Shown: positions 50,296 through 64,000 of the stretch, piece after piece
Numbering within the stretch: the first letter of the stretch is position 1
How the letters are laid out: every line of letters starts with the position of its first letter
From: Phaseolus vulgaris
Taxonomy: Eukaryota; Streptophyta; Magnoliopsida; Fabales; Fabaceae
Direction of reading: 5' to 3'
DNA length: 64,000 nucleotides
Assembly (NCBI RefSeq): GCF_000499845.2
Contig: NC_023759.2
Span: 45,602,672-45,666,671 of the forward strand
Notes under the pieces: model-generated
Told to the model about the DNA's origin: nothing
Seen by the model: only the letters and a program-made list of their open reading frames with translations
The model's database searches: none
Position numbers and translations under genes: made by a program

Positions 50296-51087
50296 ATGCC
50301 ATCCAATTTTCTGGAGCTACAAGACACAACAGGAATAATGGTGAGAGGAAGGTTTGTGACAAAACTGAAACTCGTCCCAACCATAACCAACTTCAAGAAA
50401 CAAGACCTAGTTCTACAAAAAAGGTTTCCAACCCCATATCATGACTACAAAGAAAACAACCTATCTGAGCTAGTGCTTGAGTTTGAGGAGGAAGAAGCCA
50501 CCGTGGGGTCCAAAGAAATCACACAACTTTCGGAACAAAAGTTATCAGTGGCTGCTACTAACAACATGGCATCATGCAACAATCAATACCCATCTCTCCG
50601 TGATTTCAAAGAGTTATGTCCACCAGGGGGGAACCACTCAATCATTCTCTACACAACAAGCTTGAGAGGGATAAGGAAAACGTTTCATGACTGTAACACG
50701 ATCCGTTTCTTGTTGAGGAGCTTCAGAATAATGTACCATGAGAGGGATGTATCTCTGCACTTGGAGTTCAGAGAGGAGTTGTGGAAAATCTTGGGAGGGA
50801 AAGTGATTCCTCCAAAGCTTTTCATCAGGGGAAGGTACATTGGAGGAGCTGATGAAGTGGTTGGGTTGCATGAGACGGGGTGGCTTGGGAAGTTTCTAGA
50901 AGGAGCACCAACTCACTGTAGTAATGCTCCTTGCACTGGCTGCGCCAACATGGGATTCGCTATTTGTTCCAACTGTTGTGGAAGTTGCAAAGTGTTCACT
51001 GGCAACAGGGACAGCAACGATGAATGCTTCGTTAGATGTCCTGATTGCAACGAGAATGGCCTTGTCAAATGCCTGGTTTGCTGCTAG
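50296..51087 (+). CDS. Glutaredoxin-domain protein of the At5g39865-like class (no CPYC site)
   Basis: Intronless, 263 residues. The N-terminal ~110 residues are variable. The glutaredoxin-like fold spans 114-203: SIILYTTSLRGIRKTFHDC, then ERDVS (149-153), a cis-Pro region VIPPKLFIRGRYIGGADEV and the HETGWLGKFLEG helix. The usual CPYC/CC active site is replaced by TSLRGIRK, as in this plant subfamily, so classical dithiol chemistry is unlikely. The C-terminus (208-263) has four CxxC pairs (CTGC, CSNC, CPDC, CLVC), like a DnaJ-type zinc-binding cysteine domain. The biological role is poorly known; a zinc- or cluster-binding adaptor is possible. A second in-frame Met at 50338 (MVRGRFVTKLKL) is an alternative start. 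The TATA box at 50180 supports transcription of this frame. Confidence 0.9.
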   Translation: MPSNFLELQDTTGIMVRGRFVTKLKLVPTITNFKKQDLVLQKRFPTPYHDYKENNLSELVLEFEEEEATVGSKEITQLSEQKLSVAATNNMASCNNQYPSLRDFKELCPPGGNHSIILYTTSLRGIRKTFHDCNTIRFLLRSFRIMYHERDVSLHLEFREELWKILGGKVIPPKLFIRGRYIGGADEVVGLHETGWLGKFLEGAPTHCSNAPCTGCANMGFAICSNCCGSCKVFTGNRDSNDECFVRCPDCNENGLVKCLVCC

Positions 51088-53684
51088 AGATTTATCCAAA
51101 CTTGGTGCGTTTGTTTTCATTTTTCAGTTGATATCTTTTAATTACAAGCATCATTTTTATTTTCACTCTATATTTTGTTTTCAAAAATTTGTTAAGGAAA
51201 AAGGTGTCAACAAATCTAGCTCAGTTGTTCTCACCGATTTCTTTATAAATTTGTGAAAATGAGAAGTAGAAGTAAAAATAAAGAGATGTTTTAATAATTA
51301 TTGGCATCAATTAAAAATGAAAAGAAAAAACAAACCAAGGTAACCAAATAAGTTTTATATCATTCTTCTTGTACTATATTATTGATATTTTTTTTGCTCT
51401 TTAGTCTTAGTACTATATTCAGTTTATGTCATTTTTCTTTAGCCTTGTCCATCTGGTTCCTTAGAAATGGACATTGTATGAAACTCGTACTATCAGATGT
51501 AGAAACTGTGTAGTGTGACAAGTAAAGATGTCACTCGGTTATTAGTAGGTTGTACAGTGAGTTTGAATGGAAAAATTGAGTATCATGTTTTCAGAAAAAA
51601 ATAATAATAATTTGAAGTCGGCAAAAGTTGAAACTAAATTTCTTAAAAGTAATAACTTATTAATTTTATAAGTGATTAGTATGTAGTGAGAATTTTTTTC
51701 TCATTTTTATAATATTATATTATTTGTAAATCTCTAATTAGAAATTAACTTATTAATTTTTATTCTTTTATGAATTGGGAAGGTTTCGTCCTTGTCAATA
51801 TTCTTGGTCTCAGTAATTTTCATTCTTAGTCTCAGTAATTTTCAGTCTTTAACTAGAGTGTGTGAAGTCCTTGCAAAAGATTTTCTAATCTCAATTGTCA
51901 ACTTATTTACAGAGACGTGTTATATTTTACTGATGGGTCCAAATTGACAAATATACTACAATTCATTTTTAATTTGTGAAAATCTAAATTTTAGGTTGTT
52001 GAGATATTTTAGGTTGAGATATCTCAACGACCTAAATCCATACTTCTAATTTGTTGAGATATTTTCCACCTTAAGAGGTGCGTTTGTTTCCTACGAAGAA
52101 AGAGAAAGATTTACTGTGCAAAGAAAACTATAGAAATCCACCTAATAAAACACACACACAAAAAACACGTAAATTGAATTAATTAATTTTAATTTACTTT
52201 TTTACCCTTTTATTTTAAACTTAAATTATTATTATTATTTAAAATAGAATTATAATTTAAATATAATCAAAATTATAAAAAATTATTATTATAAAAAAAA
52301 TAATTAATCATATTATATATAATAAATTATAAATATAAATAATAATAAAAATAATATATTTTTTAATAATTTAAAAAAATATTAATTAAAAAAAGTAAAG
52401 ATAAAAATAAAATTTTATTTAATATATCTTTTTTATCAAATATTAATAATTATAAATATTTTAATTAAAAATAATTATAATTTATAAATAAATATATCAA
52501 ATTAATTTTTTAACCAATTTTAAATATAAGGATAAATATGAAAACTTAATTTTTTATCAATTAAAAAATATATAATTTCAATCACACCCATCACATCATT
52601 CACAAATTTTTATAAATTTTCTCCACATTTTTCACTTTATTTACCTTAATCTAAACACTCTATCTTTCTTTACACTTTTTCTTCAAATCATCTTCAATTC
52701 ACTCTTTCATTTCCACTCTATAATTCAAGATTCCTCAAGCATCATAAAACTCTTGGCCATATGTATTAAAAAAGTAGATGGATAAAAATTTAGTGATTTT
52801 GGAATATGTCACTACGAGGATTTAGGCTATGTACTACAGAATCCAAAATGAAGAAGAGAAGAAAAGAAAGATATGAAATTAGGTCATATGATATGGAGAT
52901 AAAAGATGAATGCTATAGAGTCCATGAGATCCATCAAGTTCAGGTCCACGGCCACATGGAAGTCTAAGATCCACTAGACTTAAGAGGATTCATGACCACT
53001 TGGAATGATAAGGTCAATTACTAGAATTTTAATATTCAACTCTACTTTAAGTATGTCTCCCTTAATCACAAAGACATAAATTATCTACTTCTAAGTACGA
53101 GAGAACTAAATTATATAAATTATTTAGAAATAAATGGAATAAATAAAATATTTTTATTATTATTTTGAGAGTGAAATTTGTTATCATAAAGGAAAGTTTA
53201 ATGTTTATAGTGATCTTTAGCATATATTTGGAAGTAATGGTGAAAGTGACAAAGAGAACAAATCAAAATATAAACAGAATAGAAAATGTGAAGGATAGAG
53301 AAAGAACATAAATAAATAAAAAGATTATAGTTTATTTGATTGACGTAATAAAAACAACATTATTTTTATCTTGATATATTTAAAAAATAAAAATAAAAAT
53401 TAAAAGCAATTTAATATAAAAATTATTTTTAAAAGTATAAATTATATTTAAAATAAATTTTAAATGGAAATAAAAATATTTGTAAAATTTAACAAATAAA
53501 AATTTATATTTAAAATAATAATATGTTGAAATGAATTACTTTAGACATTATTAAAAATTAAATTATTTTATTTTATTTATTGTTTTAATTATTTATTGAA
53601 AAAAATAAACATTAATAAAATACTAAATCTTGTATACATAATTTTCTCTTCAAATCTTCTTAATTTTGTATAAAAACTTTAAAT
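51088..53684. other. AT-rich spacer after the glutaredoxin-like gene
   Basis: Probable 3' UTR, then very AT-rich DNA (52,180-52,560 and 53,340-53,640). No gene seen. The last 8 bp (CTTTAAAT, 53677-53684) are a transposon target duplication. Confidence 0.5.
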
Positions 53685-54292
53685 TAGGGATGGCAAAGCG
53701 AGGTGGCCGTGCGGGCCAACCCGCGACCCACTAGTAAAAAACGCGAGGCGGACTAACCTTTTCAATCTGCTAACCCGCATTAGTGCGCAACCCGCGCGGG
53801 CCAGCAGCGGGGCGGGGCAAGCTGACCCGCTAACCTGCAAGAAAAAAAAAATTGGCACTTAGCAGCAGCAAGGCAACATAATTAGTTTTTACAAAATTTC
53901 AAAGAAAGAAACACAACACAATCGCGTCAATAATGTTTATGTTTAATGTTTTGGAATTATGTATTTTTAATGTTTTGGAAGTGGAAGAATAGTGATATTT
54001 AATATTTATCTTAATGTTTAATGTTTTGATGGTTGACTATGTTTGAAAAGAAAGAAAAATAATTTAGGTTTGATAGTAACAAAAAAATTTAATTTTAAAT
54101 TTTTTAAGAACAAAATGTAAAAAACATAAATATTTAATTTAAAAAAAAAACACGAACTGGTCCGCAAATCCACAGTCAACTCTTATACGGGACGGATTGA
54201 AAATTTTAACCCACAATAACTTACAGAATGGGCCAACCCAACTCGCATTTTTGCGGCGCAAGTACGGGTGGAATGCCTACTTTGTCACCCTA
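53685..54292. mobile_element. hAT-type non-autonomous element
   Basis: 608 bp with terminal inverted repeats TAGGGATGGCAAAG (left) and, read inward from the right, TAGGGTGACAAAG. It is flanked by a perfect 8 bp duplication CTTTAAAT (53677-53684 and 54293-54300). The ends are GC-rich with repeated GCGGGCC/CCCGC words, unlike the AT-rich middle. No transposase is encoded. It is not of the same family as the TatD-intron hATs, which have CAAGGTTATC ends. Confidence 0.92.
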
Positions 54293-54300
54293 CTTTAAAT

Positions 54301-57300
54301 TGAATATTTTTGTTTTGTGTGTTTATTCTATCTCACTTTATGTGTTTTTTTTAACTTTTTTATTAGCAGTACATCGCATTTGAAAAAAAAAAAACGCAAC
54401 AGCTTATCAAATATAATTATCGGAGTTTATGTTTTTTTTTCTTTCTTTTCTAATTGCAATTCTAAGTGTCTCAATTTGACATTCTCAATTCTACAATTTT
54501 AGACAATGATACTAATTCTACAAATTTTATATTTCTTTACCAAATAATTTTTTTATCATAAACTAGGTTCTACAAAACTTTTTTCAATATTTTAGACTGT
54601 AAAATTGTATATCAAGATGTGAACTTTCATATAGTTTTGTATTCATTCAATTTTAAGTTTTTTGACATCAAGTTACATCAATGTTTTAGTTAGAATAAAA
54701 TTTATAAAATCTTAGAAGAAATATAATGGTCAAAAAATATAAAAATATATATAAAATATATTAAGTTAAAGGTAGTTTATGCTATTAAAGATAAAATTTT
54801 AAACCTTAAATATAATTAGGATGGATATAATAAATTAATTTTAATCACGTTAAATTTAAATGCGTATTTTTATATACCATTATATAAAGAATGTATATCA
54901 TTTGGTAACTTTCTTTCATATCATATTTTTTAATTGAATAATTTTATTTTTGAATAAATAAAAAATAATTTACTTATTTATTTAATAAAATAAATAATTA
55001 AATAGTTTTTATTTATTTTAAATAATAACTATAATTATTTATATATGCAGAATTTAAATGATATCTTTTAATTAATTATTCATAAAATAATAAAATTATA
55101 TATATTTTTATCACATGTTTTCGATAGTTATTATAAGGAGAAAGAGGTGTTTGAGTATGTGTCTTTTCAACCAGATATTTCCACAAATTTCACGCTCAAA
55201 CATCCAAACTTTACGTCAGTAATGCACTTCGTCTTTTTTAGGAGTTTTTTCATCAAAATAAAATTTTCCAAGGGAAAAATATGAAGAAAAAAGAATTAAC
55301 TCCTTTAAATTAAAATTAATTTATATAAATTAAAATAAAATTATACCCAAACTCATCTTAATTTAGAAAAAAAAAATATTTTTTCCTTAAAAGTCCTTTT
55401 ACAAAATTTACTCCAAATTTCACTTTCTCGTTTAAAAGAAAAAAAATAGATAAAACATAATGAAACAACTAATGCAGCTCTTTGGCTCATATTATCAAAT
55501 TTTGCCTCAAATAAACTATGAATTATTTATCTTTTGGAACTTAAGAACGCAAAGTCAAATTAACTTATGTAATTACCACAACTTTGATTTTTCTTTTTTT
55601 ATCTTTAATTATCAGTTTTAGTTTTTGGTCAACGTCTTAGTCTCAAACAAGTATTACGATTATACTCTTGTGCTTAAAATAATAGTGATTAAGTTCTCAA
55701 ATGGCCGTTATCATTTTTCTTAAAACATACATCTATTTATACCACAAACAATTAATCTAGTTCTAAGTATGTCTAATATATCTTTAATCATGACTTATCC
55801 CATATTTTATCAAAAAAAATGATACCGAAAGTTGATCTGAGTAAGACATGTAGATAAATAAGTTTGACTTGCTTGTATAATTATGAGTTTGTGAACATGC
55901 GACTTACATAAATTTTTAAAAATAAAATATATCCAAAAAATATTTTTAATTTTGAATCTCAAATTTAAGTATTTAATAAAAAGTAGGATATACCCAAAAT
56001 ATAATAATTATAAGATAAAATTAAAGATTATTAAATTACTATTGAGTACAACAAGTAAATAAGAAAGCATATTAGAAAAAAAAATATATTAAATGAACAA
56101 TGAAATAAAATATAGATTTATATTTATAAATATATAATATTGATAAAATAATGAAAAAAATAGTTAATCACATTTAACATACAAATAATACTATTTTTCA
56201 AGAGGCTGAAGGGAAATGATTCCCCCCAAACTTTTCTTGTAAGTTTTTTAAAGTAAATATATGTAAATTAAATTATATTTTACTACTGGAAATTTTATTT
56301 CAAATTTTTGACTTTTTCAAAATTAAATATTGTGAAAAAGGATTATAAGCTAAATTCCTAAAAATAGATTATTTAAGAGAAATAACCTCATTTTAGATTT
56401 TAGATGACAAAGTATTAATATTCTTCTAATATGGATGTTAAGATAAATGTAGATAAAAGTTGGTATTAGAAATAAGAAACATGAACTTTAGAGATATTGT
56501 TCTTAACACACATATGAAAATGAATTCATAAATTTTCATGCTTTGATACTGAAGGAATTCATATTCATAGTTTAGCCTAGTTTTAGAAATTTTAGTTATG
56601 AATATCAACACCTTTTAATGACAAAGTCTACCAATGAGAGACTCAAAAATAGGATTGCATGCATATACAATCACTAATAAAAAAACTATGACGTTAAAAG
56701 AAGAAAAATAATAAGTTTTTAAAATAGATAAATTTTATCATACACATTTTAACTAATTAGAATTGGAGTCAAAATAAGTCGTCCTAATTTTTTTTTTAAT
56801 GAAGTGTTGGATAATGAATTATTGCTTATTTAGATTTTTATTTTATTTTATTTCCCTTGTATAAAAAAAGTCAATAAAAGGTACTATTAACTTAACTTAA
56901 GTGCGGTTACATATAAAAGGAAATATAAAATATTACTTAGTTTCTCTTTTCTCAGTTTCTCCTCTTTCATTTTTTTTATTTACTGTAAAATTATCCGACC
57001 ATTAAATGACTATTATATACTAAAATAAATAATATATTAATAAAAATATATTTTATACAATATTTATTTATAGTGTTAATACTTGATTATTTATTTATAA
57101 ATCATATTAACTTGAAACAATATTACTTGTTTATCAGATTTATAATATATCATTATCGCGTATCTCTTTATTTTTTTTATTATTGTAATCAATTTATTTG
57201 TTTAGTCGATTTTTACATCAATTATGTGGTTCATTCAGTTTTAAGTACACAAATAATTAATAAATATTATTCTTTATATCAATTTAATCTTTAAATATGT

Positions 57301-57749
57301 TAACAGAAAACTGCACTACTTTTGAAATTTCAAATTAAAATAGTTGAGATGTAAATGCAATATTTTTATTTTATTTAAAAGTGTAACAACCGTTTTGAGC
57401 TTGAGTTGAATATAGTGTGTTTCACTCTTCTTTTATCTTCCCGTAAAAAATCTTAACAGATTAATGGATTTATCAATTAATATTAAGATTAATTTTATTT
57501 TTGTTTGGGAGGGCGAAAAATTAGAATTGTGTGATTGTTGTTTTAAAACGTGATAATGGTGAGTTCGAGGGACCGCAAAGGAGTTAAAGGGAGCGCAATT
57601 CTATGACCCGTTTTTCCGAGAGGCTCCGTTTGCGCTGGTTGTTTCCGAAACCGACCCGTTTTCTCGCTCTTGTTTCTCTCTCCACTCTCCATCATCTCTG
57701 CAAGTCTCTCGTTCGCTTCCTACTCTACCAAACCCTACCTTTCCTCGCT
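54301..57749. other. AT-rich spacer and UBP promoter/leader
   Basis: No gene recognised at 54,301-57,400. GC content rises from ~57,540, marking the UBP leader. An in-frame upstream Met lies at 57603. Confidence 0.5.
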
Positions 57750-63984
<6,235 letters not shown>

Positions 63985-64000
63985 GTAAGTACCTTACAAT

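Overview
The window is nuclear DNA from a flowering plant. Genes are split by many GT-AG introns, long stretches are very AT-rich and gene-free, and transposon remnants are abundant. Several repeats (an LTR/TRIM-like piece near 45.3 kb, a foldback near 12.7 kb and CACTA-type MITEs) look like families common in legumes, so a legume is my best guess. That is inference, not proof. No prokaryotic-style operons, CRISPR arrays or complete RNA genes are visible.

Layout. (1) 1-9,700, plus strand: the 3' part of a TatD-family DNase gene. Its last intron is about 8.2 kb and holds two nested, degenerate hAT transposons plus an unidentified gene-like fragment. (2) 11,261-14,271, minus strand: a four-exon gene for a chloroplast two-RRM ribonucleoprotein of the CP33 type, convergent with the TatD gene. 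(3) 16,376-20,238, minus strand: a five-exon NF-YA (CCAAT-box factor) gene whose 3' UTR carries three tandem miR169-like target sites. (4) 21.2-36.2 kb: AT-rich desert with a CACTA-like patch and a three-copy tandem array of a ~600 bp unit (29.8-31.7 kb). (5) 36,268-37,413, plus: an intronless type I (M-gamma) MADS-box gene. (6) 37.8-39.2 kb: a 5'-truncated LINE with a clear 14 bp target-site duplication, and an older related LINE tail. (7) 44,201-44,716, plus: an ATL-type RING-H2 ubiquitin-ligase gene. (8) 45.3-47 kb: an LTR-like fragment and a complete CACTA-type MITE. (9) 50,296-51,087, plus: a glutaredoxin-domain protein of the class lacking the redox cysteines. (10) 53,685-54,292: a hAT-type MITE with a perfect 8 bp duplication. 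(11) 57,750 to the window end, plus: the N-terminal 829 residues of a ubiquitin-specific protease (UBP8-like), including its catalytic Cys and His boxes.

The genes do not form a pathway. The strongest observations are the nested hAT insertion in the TatD intron (both duplications readable), the triple miR169 site, and the tandem array with internal ~65 bp sub-repeats. I did not find a convincing, previously undescribed biological system.
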